Assembly (NCBI GenBank): GCA_964235605.1
Contig: CAXSCR010000059.1
Coordinates: 1-28,418, forward strand
Length of the DNA stretch: 28,418 nucleotides
Source: DATCRE01 sp964235605
GTDB lineage: Bacteria; Bacteroidota; Bacteroidia; Cytophagales; Cyclobacteriaceae
Direction of reading: 5' to 3'
The notes beneath the pieces are model-generated. The model was not told where the DNA came from, did no database searches, and saw only the letters and a list, made by a program, of their open reading frames with translations. The translations under genes were made by a program, and so were the position numbers. This document shows, piece after piece, positions 1-7,895 of this stretch. How positions within the stretch are numbered: position 1 is the stretch's first letter; each line of letters opens with the position of its first letter.

Positions 1-155
1 CATGCGGATAGGATACTTAAACTCAGGACCGCAGCTCTGATGCATTACCTCTTGGTAATTTTGATTAGCTGCAGAACAACGTGAGCCGGATTTGTGCTCA
101 AATTTTTCGATACCAATATTTGGTAACTGGACAAAGTACGACTAATTTATAATTA
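1..155. other. Left-edge stretch, no supported gene
   Basis: No complete gene is visible. On the minus strand a frame stays open from a TAG near 148 to the window edge (about 47 codons) and translates to a protein-like string ending in PEFKYPIRM. It has no usable start before an ATG at 45, so it may be the 5' part of a gene lying to the left, or chance. Confidence 0.3.
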
Positions 156-569
156 TTAGACATCAATTGAATCATACACAACAACTTTGTTCCATAGGTG
201 AGAACAATCGGCGATGAACTTTTTATGAAGTGGGTGCTCCTGATAAACTTTTTGTCCGTCAAGGTCATCGAAGAACATTAATTCAGAGGCACTATAGCTG
301 GCATCTATAACTGGTCTTATTTCTGTGGCTGCGGGCACGCCAATATGTATTGAACGTATTGTTTCTATCTTCTCAAGTGCTCGTAATCCATCTAGTAATT
401 GTTTTAAATCTTCTTTAGAGTTAGCGTTCTTCAACCAAAAGAATACGTGATGGGCTAGTTGTTTTTTATTTTCACTTTTCATAGTCATAAGGCAGTTAGC
501 AGAGACTGCTACAGCGGTTGTTAACAACACAGTGCTGGTTATAAATTTCCGTCTGCTTTGTTTTTTCAT
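156..569 (-). CDS. Dabb family protein with Tat signal peptide
   Basis: A 137-residue protein. Residues 5-9 (SRRKF) followed by a hydrophobic stretch to about residue 24 (AVAVSA) form a twin-arginine export signal, so the folded protein probably acts outside the cytoplasm. The rest, residues 38-135, matches the Dabb (stress-responsive alpha/beta barrel) family: a LAHHVFFWLK opening strand, a helix with KEDLKQLLDGL, and the EHPLHKKFI segment near the end. Dabb proteins are small dimeric ferredoxin-like barrels; known members include plant stress proteins and a few enzymes, and the role of secreted bacterial ones is unknown. The start at 569 is set by the Tat signal. It lies 54 bp beyond the ilvE stop on the same strand and may be co-transcribed with it. 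Confidence 0.85.
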   Translation of the reverse strand: MKKQSRRKFITSTVLLTTAVAVSANCLMTMKSENKKQLAHHVFFWLKNANSKEDLKQLLDGLRALEKIETIRSIHIGVPAATEIRPVIDASYSASELMFFDDLDGQKVYQEHPLHKKFIADCSHLWNKVVVYDSIDV

Positions 570-623
570 TACATAAAAAGTTTATCAACTATCCATTAAA
601 TACGATGTATAGAGATGAATTAT

Positions 624-1700
624 TTACTTAGATGAAATAATATAGTTCCAGCCATGCGCATCTGGCTCTATACCTAAGCGAACGTTGTTAAGTTTAGCCT
701 TCGCACGTTGTTGAACGCTGTCTGGCCCGGCGGCGGGTAAATTGTAGTCTTTGCCATGTATGTTAATAGTGGCAATAGGTGATACGACTGCAGCCGTTCC
801 TGCGCCGAAGGCTTCTGTAATAGTTCCATTTTTAAAAGCGTCTTCAATTTCCTGAACACTAACTCTTCTTTCTTCTACCTCTATTTTGAGTTCTGGTGCA
901 AGTTTTAGAATTGAATCGCGGGTTACACCATCAAGTAATGCAGTTGATAATTTTGGTGTAATAAGTTTGCCGTTGATTACGAACATAACGTTCATAACAC
1001 CTGCTTCGTCAATGTATTTATGCTCTTTAGCATCAGTCCACAACACTTGATCAAAACCTTGTTCACGGGCAAGCTGAGTAGGGTAGAATGCGCCACCATA
1101 ATTACCAGCGCATTTAGCAAAACCAGTTCCACCTTCCGCAGCACGTACAAACTCTTCTTCAACTTTTAAGCGTGTTGGTTTAGAAAAGTATGCCGCTCCA
1201 GGACTGGTAATGATCATAAATTTAAAATGATCTGCAATCTTAACACCTATTCGTGGCTCGAATGCAAAGACGAATGGACGAATATAAAGTGAGGTTCCAT
1301 CGCCTGATGGTACCCAATTTTTATCTACTTCTACAATGGCATGGAGACATTGTATGAACATTTCTTCACTAATCTCGGGCATGCACATACGCGCCAAGGA
1401 TTTGTTTAAACGCGCACTGTGTTTTTGTGGACGGAAAATGCATATATCGCCGTTCTTGTTTTTGAATGCTTTCATACCTTCAAATACAGATTGTCCGTAA
1501 TGAAGAGATAGCATGGCGGGCGACATCATCATATCTCCAAAAGGAAGAATTTTCGGTTGCTGCCATTTGTTATCAATGTAATCCGCGACAAGCATATGGT
1601 CGGATATATATTTCCCAAACTCAAGGTTATTGAAATCAGTTTCCTTTAATCTTGATTTGGTGGTACGTTCAACAGCGAAGCTATTCGTCAATATTTTCAT
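624..1700 (-). CDS. ilvE: Branched-chain amino acid aminotransferase
   Basis: A 358-residue fold-type IV PLP aminotransferase of the longer BCAT subfamily shared with eukaryotes. It interconverts leucine, isoleucine and valine with their 2-oxo acids using glutamate/2-oxoglutarate. Visible marks are SLHYGQSVFEGMKAF, FIRP-like YIRPFVFAFEP, the PLP lysine K196 in FAKCAGNYGGAF, DEAGVMNVMFV, and the C-terminal EAFGAGTAAVVSPI loop that binds the cofactor phosphate. Length and motifs are complete. It stands as a single gene or with the Dabb gene downstream; no ilv or leu biosynthetic genes are nearby. A 164-bp gap separates it from the upstream decarboxylase remnant, so it probably has its own promoter. 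Confidence 0.96.
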   Translation of the reverse strand: MKILTNSFAVERTTKSRLKETDFNNLEFGKYISDHMLVADYIDNKWQQPKILPFGDMMMSPAMLSLHYGQSVFEGMKAFKNKNGDICIFRPQKHSARLNKSLARMCMPEISEEMFIQCLHAIVEVDKNWVPSGDGTSLYIRPFVFAFEPRIGVKIADHFKFMIITSPGAAYFSKPTRLKVEEEFVRAAEGGTGFAKCAGNYGGAFYPTQLAREQGFDQVLWTDAKEHKYIDEAGVMNVMFVINGKLITPKLSTALLDGVTRDSILKLAPELKIEVEERRVSVQEIEDAFKNGTITEAFGAGTAAVVSPIATINIHGKDYNLPAAGPDSVQQRAKAKLNNVRLGIEPDAHGWNYIISSK

Positions 1701-1864
1701 ATTATCAACTTTGAAGGTGGAAATTTCCTAATTATCCATGAATAATCCCTGCCAAAGTGAAGATTTAATGCTAGTTGTTATGAATAGATAGCGACTTATA
1801 ACGGGCATTTTCCAATCTTTCACTCGTAAAAACAGGTGTCTTGTACGTTTTAACCTATTAAATA

Positions 1865-2227
1865 CTAATGCAGTTCATTAATCTCTGTTAGCAGTCTTAA
1901 CGCAAATTTTTCTAACACTTCGAAAGCTAGCTCAATATCGCTCAATTCAGTTTGCCAATTTGATGCGGGGGTAGATCCACCAGTAACAAATCCAAAATAG
2001 CGAGGCCCGGCACTATTGCATAAAAGAGGTGTATATTTTTCTTTAAAATCTGCTAAAGTCTGAAGTGCTCCTTTTCCTTGAACAGGCAAATTTTCAAAAC
2101 TAAGATACTTAACAAATCTACCAGGTGGTAATGATTCTTGATGGTTCAGAAAATCTTCTGCCATTTGAACCGTAGCATTGAAAATACTACTAATACTTTT
2201 TTTGTCGTTTTCTAATAATGGATGCAT
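1865..2227 (-). pseudogene. PLP-dependent decarboxylase remnant with internal deletion
   Basis: The 120-residue frame has no stops but joins two distant parts of a group II (DOPA/glutamate-type) PLP decarboxylase. Residues 1-91 resemble the N-terminal region, ending in SAGPRYFGFVTGGSTPAS. Residues 92-120 (NWQTELSDIELAFEVLEKF) resemble the extreme C-terminal segment. Full-length relatives are about 450 residues, so roughly 330 residues are missing, including the PLP lysine and all cofactor contacts. It cannot be an active enzyme. It starts 18 bp after the paiB-like stop, so the intact gene was probably the last cistron of the 5404-1865 operon. The alternative, a genuine short protein, is less likely because both halves align with opposite ends of one family. 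Confidence 0.72.
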
Positions 2228-2245
2228 GTGTGATTTGCTTAAAAT

Positions 2246-2863
2246 TTAAATAGCCGGACACCCATTTTCTTTCATAGCCGCCGCTACTTGTAACGAGCTA
2301 TCATCATTCCTTTTTTCTAACTCCTGAATGATGTTTTTGAAACTCTCTTGGTCGCGGTTTTGCGATAGTTTATAGGATGCTTCTATTTTGGAAATTGTAA
2401 TCTCGAACCCCACAATGCCAACCATTGCTTTCTTTATATATTCTGCGGATAACTTTTCTACTGATACTGGGTTAGCTACATTCTTCTCGTATTTATCTAC
2501 AAGGTTTTTTAATGATAAATGCAGTTTCTCTCCTTCTATAATCTGAATTCTTCCATATACATGAATGGCAATATAATTCCAGGTTGGAACATTCTCATGG
2601 TTATACCACGATGATGATATATAGCTGTGTGCACCTTGAAAAATAGCTAACACTTCATGATCATCAGAAAAGTTTTTCCATTGCTGGTTGCCGCGCGCGA
2701 TGTGTCCAGCAAGTTTGCTACCATCGTCTGAGATTTCAATTGGAATATGAGAGGCTAGGATATTTCCTTCTGACTGACTGATAAGTATGCCAAAGCCATG
2801 CGCTTTAATAAAAGCTATAAGCTCAGTAGTATTGGTGTTTTGAAAATGTTTGGGTGTATACAT
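2246..2863 (-). CDS. paiB: FMN-binding negative transcriptional regulator, PaiB family
   Basis: A 205-residue PaiB-like split-barrel flavoprotein. Typical features are the MYTPKHF start, ASHIPIEIS, the GHIARGNQQWK segment, AIFQGAHSYISSSWY, VPTWNYIAIHVYGRI, and a C-terminal helical part ending near GCPAI. In Bacillus subtilis PaiB is encoded with the acetyltransferase PaiA and lowers sporulation and degradative-enzyme expression; the biochemical role of the family is poorly known. Here a PaiA-like GNAT lies two genes upstream in the same transcription unit, which supports the assignment. It sits 78 bp after the preceding GNAT stop, so it may be co-transcribed or have its own promoter. Confidence 0.88.
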   Translation of the reverse strand: MYTPKHFQNTNTTELIAFIKAHGFGILISQSEGNILASHIPIEISDDGSKLAGHIARGNQQWKNFSDDHEVLAIFQGAHSYISSSWYNHENVPTWNYIAIHVYGRIQIIEGEKLHLSLKNLVDKYEKNVANPVSVEKLSAEYIKKAMVGIVGFEITISKIEASYKLSQNRDQESFKNIIQELEKRNDDSSLQVAAAMKENGCPAI

Positions 2864-2941
2864 AGCGCGTATGTTAATGCTAAAATGAATTACTTACGTT
2901 TTTTAATAATTAAGGTCCCATGCTGTAGAACTATATTATAT

Positions 2942-3436
2942 TCAAGTAGAAAGACGTTTGCCAACGATAATAAGGCTCCTCTCTGTATCATCTAGTAACG
3001 CTATGTTAGGTAACATAGCCCACTCTTCAAATCCAAAACATTGGAATAATTTCAGGCTTGGTTCATTGTGAGCAAATATGTAACCGAGCAAAGTTTTAAT
3101 TCCGTACTTAGGACAATTATCAATTGCGTATTGAAGTATTTTTTTTCCGTAGCCCTTTCCTCTTTTCTTTTGATCGAGGTAAATGCTTATCTCTACTGTA
3201 GCGTTATAGGCAGGTCTTCCATAAAAAGATTGAAAACTAACCCACCCGATTATGTTCTCTGCGTCCTCAACCATCCACAAAGGTCTTTTGTCAGATGTAT
3301 GTTCATTAAACCACCGTATTCGACTTTCAACCGTTACAGGTTCTGTATCTGCTGTTACAATTCGGCTTGCTACAGTAGAATTATAAATTGTAACGATGCT
3401 TGGTAGATCCTGTAAAGTTGCATTTCTGAATTTCAT
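2942..3436 (-). CDS. GNAT N-acetyltransferase, phosphinothricin-acetyltransferase-like
   Basis: A 164-residue complete GNAT domain. It resembles the Bar/Pat/MnaT group: NATLQDLPSIVTIYN at the start, the TVESRIRWFNEH segment, the strand GRPAYNATVEISIYLD and the acetyl-CoA pyrophosphate loop KKRGKGYGKKIL. The motif-B region is HNEPSLKLFQCFGFEEWAML. Family members acetylate the amino group of phosphinothricin, methionine sulfoximine or similar small amines; the substrate here is unknown. Its ATG overlaps the stop of the upstream GNAT by 4 bp, indicating translational coupling. It belongs to a run of three GNATs, each only distantly related to the others, so they are not a recent tandem duplication. 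Confidence 0.88.
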   Translation of the reverse strand: MKFRNATLQDLPSIVTIYNSTVASRIVTADTEPVTVESRIRWFNEHTSDKRPLWMVEDAENIIGWVSFQSFYGRPAYNATVEISIYLDQKKRGKGYGKKILQYAIDNCPKYGIKTLLGYIFAHNEPSLKLFQCFGFEEWAMLPNIALLDDTERSLIIVGKRLST

Positions 3437-3957
3437 TGCCCAATATTTTTTTTCATTAACAGATCAGTTTGTGCATCATTGCCTAGCATAAAGATTTGTG
3501 ACCCGAATTTCTCAAAACCAAACTTTCCGTAAAAAGAAATCGCCGTATTGTTATGCTCCCAAACACCTAGCCATACTATGTCAAAATGGTTTCTTTCAGC
3601 AAATTCAAGGCAGGTATCCATTAGCTTTTTGCCGACATTTTTTCCGATATACTTTTTTATACAATAGAGTCTTTCAATCTCTAATGCTTTGCTTTTAGGA
3701 AATTCGGCAATGTCTTTACCTATGTTTATTTTAGCGTACCCAATTGCTTCGTTCTCATTTAATGCCAGGAAGAACATTGAATCTTTGTCATTCACTTCTT
3801 TAGTTACTTCCTGAGAAGTAAATTTTTTATTAAGATAAAGTTGCATGTCCTCGGGCGTATTCAGCGATTCAAACGTTTCTTTAAAAGTATTCATACTAAT
3901 CTCTTTTAGCGTTTCGACATCAAGTGGAGAGCAAGTTCTCATTACAATTTCCGTCAT
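3433..3957 (-). CDS. GNAT N-acetyltransferase, PaiA-like
   Basis: A 174-residue GNAT domain of the PaiA (spermidine/spermine acetyltransferase) type. Marks are TLKEISMNTFKETFESLNTPEDM near the N-terminus, the strand ALEIERLYCIKKYIGKNVGKKLMD that contains the CoA loop, and WLGVWEHNNTAISFYGKFGFEKFG. PaiA of B. subtilis acetylates polyamines and is paired with PaiB, and a PaiB-like gene lies downstream here. The start at 3957 is 7 bp after the stop of the preceding GNAT, and its stop overlaps the next start by 4 bp, so it is embedded in an operon. Substrate specificity cannot be read from the sequence; the family fit is good, the polyamine role is inferred. Confidence 0.87.
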   Translation of the reverse strand: MTEIVMRTCSPLDVETLKEISMNTFKETFESLNTPEDMQLYLNKKFTSQEVTKEVNDKDSMFFLALNENEAIGYAKINIGKDIAEFPKSKALEIERLYCIKKYIGKNVGKKLMDTCLEFAERNHFDIVWLGVWEHNNTAISFYGKFGFEKFGSQIFMLGNDAQTDLLMKKNIGQ

Positions 3958-3964
3958 TACGTTC

Positions 3965-4447
3965 TTAAGTAATTATAAGCTCCATTTTTATATCACTTCT
4001 TTTATAAATTCCATCTACAGCAACTTCTTTAAAGCCTACTTTTTTATACAAGTTAATGGCACTTATTAATTTTGTATTAGAAAATAAAATTATTTTATAT
4101 GCGCCAAGTAATTTGGCTGTCTCAATCGCAGCTTCGGTTAATGCCTGACCAATTCTCTTGCCGTGAAGTTTTTCTTCCACAACCATTTTAGTAAATTCAT
4201 AAACACCCTTCTCTACGAATTTGAGTGCAACTGTTCCTGCAATTTGCTTTTCATATTTGGCCATGAGTATGGTTCCGCCCCTTTTGATAATGTGCTCATC
4301 TGGGTGTTGCAATACATCAAAGTCAATTGGCTCCATCCAAAAGAACTTCTCAATCCAATTGCGATTTAGACTTTCAAACCATGGTTGATGTTCAGGCTTA
4401 TATGTTATTATCTCGAGGTTTGGCAACGGAGTTTCTTTCATCTGCAT
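3965..4447 (-). CDS. GNAT N-acetyltransferase
   Basis: A 160-residue GNAT domain of the kind often found alone or fused to MarR regulators. It opens with EIITYKPEHQPWFESLNRNWIEKFFWMEP, followed by a small central region with AKYEKQIAGTVALKFVEKGVYEFTKMVVEEKLHGKRIGQAL (strand, then the CoA loop) and a final LFSNTKLISAINLYKKVGFKEV. No regulator domain is attached. It lies 30 bp after the permease stop and 7 bp before the next GNAT, within the same minus-strand unit. The acetyl acceptor is unknown; the neighbours suggest a small toxic amine or peptide. Confidence 0.85.
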   Translation of the reverse strand: MQMKETPLPNLEIITYKPEHQPWFESLNRNWIEKFFWMEPIDFDVLQHPDEHIIKRGGTILMAKYEKQIAGTVALKFVEKGVYEFTKMVVEEKLHGKRIGQALTEAAIETAKLLGAYKIILFSNTKLISAINLYKKVGFKEVAVDGIYKRSDIKMELIIT

Positions 4448-4477
4448 TCACTTTAGATATAGATCTATAACAACAAG

Positions 4478-5404
4478 CTACTTGTTGCTTGACGATAATG
4501 TCCGTTTCCATAAATTGCCGAGTTGATAACCACGGTTCACTATATAGATTCCGGCCACGGTTATTAAGATAGCAAGACCAACCTTAGCATTTAACTTTTC
4601 ATTAAGCATAAGCCAACCTAGTATTACAGCTACAAGTGGGTTTACGTAGGCGTAAAGCGACACGACAGTCATGGGTAGTTTACGCAGCGCATATGAAAAA
4701 CAAGTATAGGCTACAATAGAACCAAAAATAATGAGGTATAGCATGCTATAAAAAGCCTCCGCGGACCAACGTATGCTAGTTATATCGTCAAAGAAAAAGC
4801 TGCATGGAAATAGCCAAAGCCCGCCAAAAAACATTTGCAAGCCGGCATTCATAAACGGATTACTATTTGTATTTCTTTTTTTATTCCAGATACTTGCGCC
4901 AGCCCAACTCAGTACTGCAGTGAAGATCAGAACGATGCCATAGAGATACCTGGGCTCAGCGAACTCACCTAGGTTTTCTCCCAATATCATGATAATGCCT
5001 ATAAAGCCCAGTGCTACCCCAATTATAATTGGTATGGTTGGCTTCTCTTCACGATTCATAAATAGGTTAATAAGAATAACCAACACAGGCATAAGCGAAC
5101 ATATGATTGCAGCGATACCGCTGGGTACATACATCTCAGCCCAAGCAACTAGCCCATTTCCTAACGTAATCATAAAGAACCCTGCAATGGATTGGCGTAA
5201 AACCTCATTTCTATCTGGCCATTTTACTTTAGCGAAAAGTAAGACAAACAATACGAGGAACGACCCAGCAATGGTTTGGCGTATTGCAGAAAACAGAAAC
5301 GGTGGAAAATGCAGAACTGCTATGCGCAACGCTAGGTAGGTTGTACCCCAAATTATACAGACGGCAGCAAGGGAGATGTAAGCAATAAGGATATCTTTTT
5401 TCAT
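4478..5404 (-). CDS. EamA/DMT family permease
   Basis: An inner-membrane transporter of the drug/metabolite superfamily with two EamA repeats and about ten membrane helices. Marks are AVCIIWGTTYLALRIA in helix 1, PPFLFSAIRQTIAGS, VYVPSGIAAIICSLMPVL closing repeat 1, and KLPMTVVSLYAYVNPLVAVILGWLMLNEKL in repeat 2. The open frame extends to 5500, but the extra 32 residues are polar and lysine-rich with no family match. The start at 5404 (MKKDILIAY) gives the usual length of 308 residues. It probably exports a metabolite or toxic compound and is the first gene of a unit that continues with three GNATs and PaiB, suggesting modification plus export of a related small molecule. Confidence 0.9.
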   Translation of the reverse strand: MKKDILIAYISLAAVCIIWGTTYLALRIAVLHFPPFLFSAIRQTIAGSFLVLFVLLFAKVKWPDRNEVLRQSIAGFFMITLGNGLVAWAEMYVPSGIAAIICSLMPVLVILINLFMNREEKPTIPIIIGVALGFIGIIMILGENLGEFAEPRYLYGIVLIFTAVLSWAGASIWNKKRNTNSNPFMNAGLQMFFGGLWLFPCSFFFDDITSIRWSAEAFYSMLYLIIFGSIVAYTCFSYALRKLPMTVVSLYAYVNPLVAVILGWLMLNEKLNAKVGLAILITVAGIYIVNRGYQLGNLWKRTLSSSNK

Positions 5405-5569
5405 TGTATTAATTTCAATACAAAAATTACCTAAAATACGCGTAAAAAACAGTTTCAGTTTTATTAATTTTGAGCAGATCAGTTTTTTAGATAGGATCAA
5501 TACTCACCTATTAAAAGATACGGTTAAAAGGAAGGTTATAAAATACGTTAATGAATGAGTGAGATAATT

Positions 5570-6433
5570 TTAGTGTTTAATAACCTGATGGGGTAATATT
5601 ACATGGAACTGAGCTCCAGAATACTCATTAGACGTAGCGAAAATAGCACCCTCATGATGAGCTACAATTCTTTTGCACAGCGCGAGACCTATACCCGCCC
5701 CTTTATATTTTCTATCATGAACGCTTCTAAAAATATGAAAGATTTGTTCAGAAAACTGTTCATTAAAGCCAGTTCCATTATCAGAAAATAGCAACTTGAC
5801 ATAAGCAAATCCTTCGCTCACCATGTTATTTTTAATGAGTTCCTCCTTGGTGGGTACGCTTGTGGAAATGTCGATGACACAGCTTACGTCATCTTTTGAG
5901 AATCTTATTGAATTGTTAATGAGGTTAGAAAATAGTTGTACCATCTGTGATGGCACGGCCTTAATAGTGGGTAGTAATTCCCTATTGATTATGACATGTT
6001 TCGCTTGAATTTCACCCTCCAAATCGTTTTCTACAGCTTTAGCAATTTCATTCAAATCGGTTAGCACAACTGCTTCTTTTTGGTTTACTAATATAGAAAA
6101 GCCTAGTACGCTATGTAGTAGCGTAGTCATTCTTTCTGATGCAGATACAATCTTATATAAATACGTTTTTTCCTTTTCAGAAAGGCTTGTATTAGAATCT
6201 GAAAGCATTCCAGCAAATGATTTTATTTTTCTTAGCGGCTCTTGCAAGTCATGGCTTGCAACAAGTGCAAACTGCTCTAATTGATTGTTGGAAAGCTGCA
6301 GTTTTTTCTTTGTTTCAGATAATTCATGTGATTGTATTTTTAATAAAGCCATAAGTTGATCTATATTCGCAGTTGATATTTCACTGGCTTCGTTAGATTG
6401 GTTATTTTTGCCTTCCATTATCTGAATATGCAT
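5570..6433 (-). CDS. Cytoplasmic sensor histidine kinase
   Basis: A 287-residue soluble histidine kinase. There is no transmembrane segment and no recognisable sensor domain, only a polar helical N-terminal part (residues 1-55, probably coiled coil with SHELSETKKKLQLSNNQLEQ). The HisKA helix carries the phospho-accepting H61 in LVASHDLQEPLRKI, the cyanobacterial-phytochrome-like subtype. The HATPase domain has NLINNSIRFSK (N box), DNGTGF (G1) and KGAGIGLALCKRIV (G2). Such kinases in Bacteroidota usually pair with Rcp1-like single-domain receivers, and one is encoded divergently 116 bp away. Starts at 6433 or 6418 (MEGKN) are both possible. The stimulus is unknown. Confidence 0.92.
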   Translation of the reverse strand: MHIQIMEGKNNQSNEASEISTANIDQLMALLKIQSHELSETKKKLQLSNNQLEQFALVASHDLQEPLRKIKSFAGMLSDSNTSLSEKEKTYLYKIVSASERMTTLLHSVLGFSILVNQKEAVVLTDLNEIAKAVENDLEGEIQAKHVIINRELLPTIKAVPSQMVQLFSNLINNSIRFSKDDVSCVIDISTSVPTKEELIKNNMVSEGFAYVKLLFSDNGTGFNEQFSEQIFHIFRSVHDRKYKGAGIGLALCKRIVAHHEGAIFATSNEYSGAQFHVILPHQVIKH

Positions 6434-6549
6434 TATCGTTGGTAGCTTATGAGTATAGCCGTAGGGAGTGAGTAATTATTTATGCGTGTAAAAATCATGC
6501 CAGCTATGACGGGTAAGTTTGAATTTTAATATAAATTATATATTTAACA

Positions 6550-6975
6550 ATGCTATTATCAGGACCCATTATAGTTGTAGACGATGATTTAGACGATCAT
6601 GATTTTATGAGAGATCTATGTAATAAAATGGGATTAGGTGATCAGTTGAAGTTTTTTATTAATGGGGTTTTAGCTCTTGAATATTTAAAATTCACTTCGG
6701 ATAGGCCATTTATAATTCTTTGCGATATTAATATGCCAATAATGAATGGCATTCAATTTAGAAGGGCAATTAATGAGAACCCAATGTTAAGGGAGAAAAG
6801 TATTCCTTTTGTTTTCTTTTCAACCGCAGCTAGCCCCATCCAAGTAAAAGAGGCGTATCACCTCACTGTTCAAGGGTTTTTTATTAAAAAATCAAGTGTT
6901 GAAGAGACAGAAAAATCATTGAGACGAATTTTTGATTATTGGGTAGAGTGTCAGCACCCAAATTCGGTTAAGTAG
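6550..6975 (+). CDS. Single-domain response regulator, Rcp1-like
   Basis: A 141-residue stand-alone receiver. The acidic pocket is D11-D13 (VVDDD), the phospho-acceptor is D59 in LCDINMPIMNG, followed by the switch Ser/Thr in FFSTAA and the conserved lysine in FFIKKSS. There is no output domain. The strong DDDLDDHDFMR start is typical of the Rcp1-like receivers that accept phosphate from kinases of the DLQEPL type. The divergent kinase at 6433-5570 is the likely partner. It may pass phosphate onward or bind a protein target. The proline usual after the conserved lysine (KP) is replaced by K-S, a small departure from the family. Confidence 0.92.
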   Translation: MLLSGPIIVVDDDLDDHDFMRDLCNKMGLGDQLKFFINGVLALEYLKFTSDRPFIILCDINMPIMNGIQFRRAINENPMLREKSIPFVFFSTAASPIQVKEAYHLTVQGFFIKKSSVEETEKSLRRIFDYWVECQHPNSVK

Positions 6976-7098
6976 TAACCTTATGCATCTGTAAATACCA
7001 TTAGTGGATATATTGAAGGTTTAGTAATCATATAGTGGCATTATAATTTTTATGTTGAAGCAAAACCATTTATCTTTATTTAAACAAAAAGTAGGGTT

Positions 7099-7506
7099 AT
7101 GAAAAAAAATATACTGTTGGTTGACGATGATAAGATATTTAATTTCCTAACTGAAAAAACAATAAGCTCTTTGGGGTTTGCAAATGAGATTCATTTTGCC
7201 TTAAATGGTGAACAAGCTCTTGAATTGCTTGAACTCTATAAAAGCGGGGAATTAGCGAAACCGGATATTATATTCCTTGACCTTGATATGCCTGTCATGA
7301 ACGGGTATGAATTTTTACAAGAGTTTCAGAAAATGGATCTTCCAAATAAGAATTCTATAACCATTGTTGTATTAACATCATCAGCGGATCCGCAAGATCT
7401 TAAAAGATCAAAAGAGTTGGGTATTAAATATTACTTTCAGAAACCGTTATCAAAAGATGAAATAAAGAAATTAATAAGTCAGGAATTCTCCTATCAACTT
7501 AATTAA
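7099..7506 (+). CDS. Single-domain response regulator, CheY-like
   Basis: A 135-residue stand-alone receiver. The acidic triad is D9-D11 (LVDDD), the phospho-acceptor is D61 in FLDLDMPVMNG, then the switch residues in VLTSSA and the lysine in YFQKPLS. No output domain follows. It lies 123 bp after the first receiver on the same strand and ends about 80 bp before a strong intrinsic terminator, so it closes a transcription unit. The two receivers differ clearly (DINMP versus DLDMP, different C-terminal helices), so they are not a recent duplicate pair. Its partner could be either neighbouring kinase. Confidence 0.93.
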   Translation: MKKNILLVDDDKIFNFLTEKTISSLGFANEIHFALNGEQALELLELYKSGELAKPDIIFLDLDMPVMNGYEFLQEFQKMDLPNKNSITIVVLTSSADPQDLKRSKELGIKYYFQKPLSKDEIKKLISQEFSYQLN

Positions 7507-7587
7507 ATATACCGTAGTTGAGACGGTCATTATTGCTTTTAAATAGTCAATATCCAGCTTAGCTACAATGTTAATGAAAAAATAATC

Positions 7588-7626
7588 ATGAAGGAGATTG
7601 AAGATGATTCAATCTCCTTTTTCATT
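7588..7626 (+). terminator. Rho-independent terminator after receiver gene
   Basis: A perfect 12-bp stem (7591-7602 with 7608-7619), five-base loop GATGA, directly followed by a T-rich run. It lies 82 bp after the stop at 7506. It reads well for plus-strand transcription. Confidence 0.85.
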
Positions 7627-7895
7627 ATAGCAAGCGGGCATTGGTGAGACATGAGCCCGACATGTGAGTCACCTGCATAAAACTCTAAAAAAATCGGGCT
7701 AGCAGCTCAAAGCTAGCAGCCAGAAGCTATAAGTTTGAATTCTTTTTTATATCAACAGTTAGTAAAAAATGACGCTTAATCAACTATCCATTTTTTAAAA
7801 ACGATTTCCTTGCAAATTCAGTGAGAGCCCTCCTATGTCTCTGAGATTGTATGTAATATAACGTTAACGAGAGTAACTACTACGTATTATTTACC
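7627..7895. other. Intergenic stretch between convergent genes
   Basis: No open frame worth calling. At 7697-7721 the 9-mer GCTAGCAGC occurs twice as a short direct repeat, with GCTAGC self-complementary. The stretch lies downstream of both the receiver gene and the hybrid kinase gene. I see no terminator for the hybrid kinase. Confidence 0.5.

Noticed and set aside
5405..5500. 32-codon N-terminal extension of the EamA permease
   Set aside because: Polar, lysine-rich and without family match. MKKDILIAY at 5404 directly precedes the first membrane helix.
7697..7721. GCTAGC inverted repeat as terminator of the hybrid kinase
   Set aside because: Better described as a short direct repeat. No T run follows on the minus strand.
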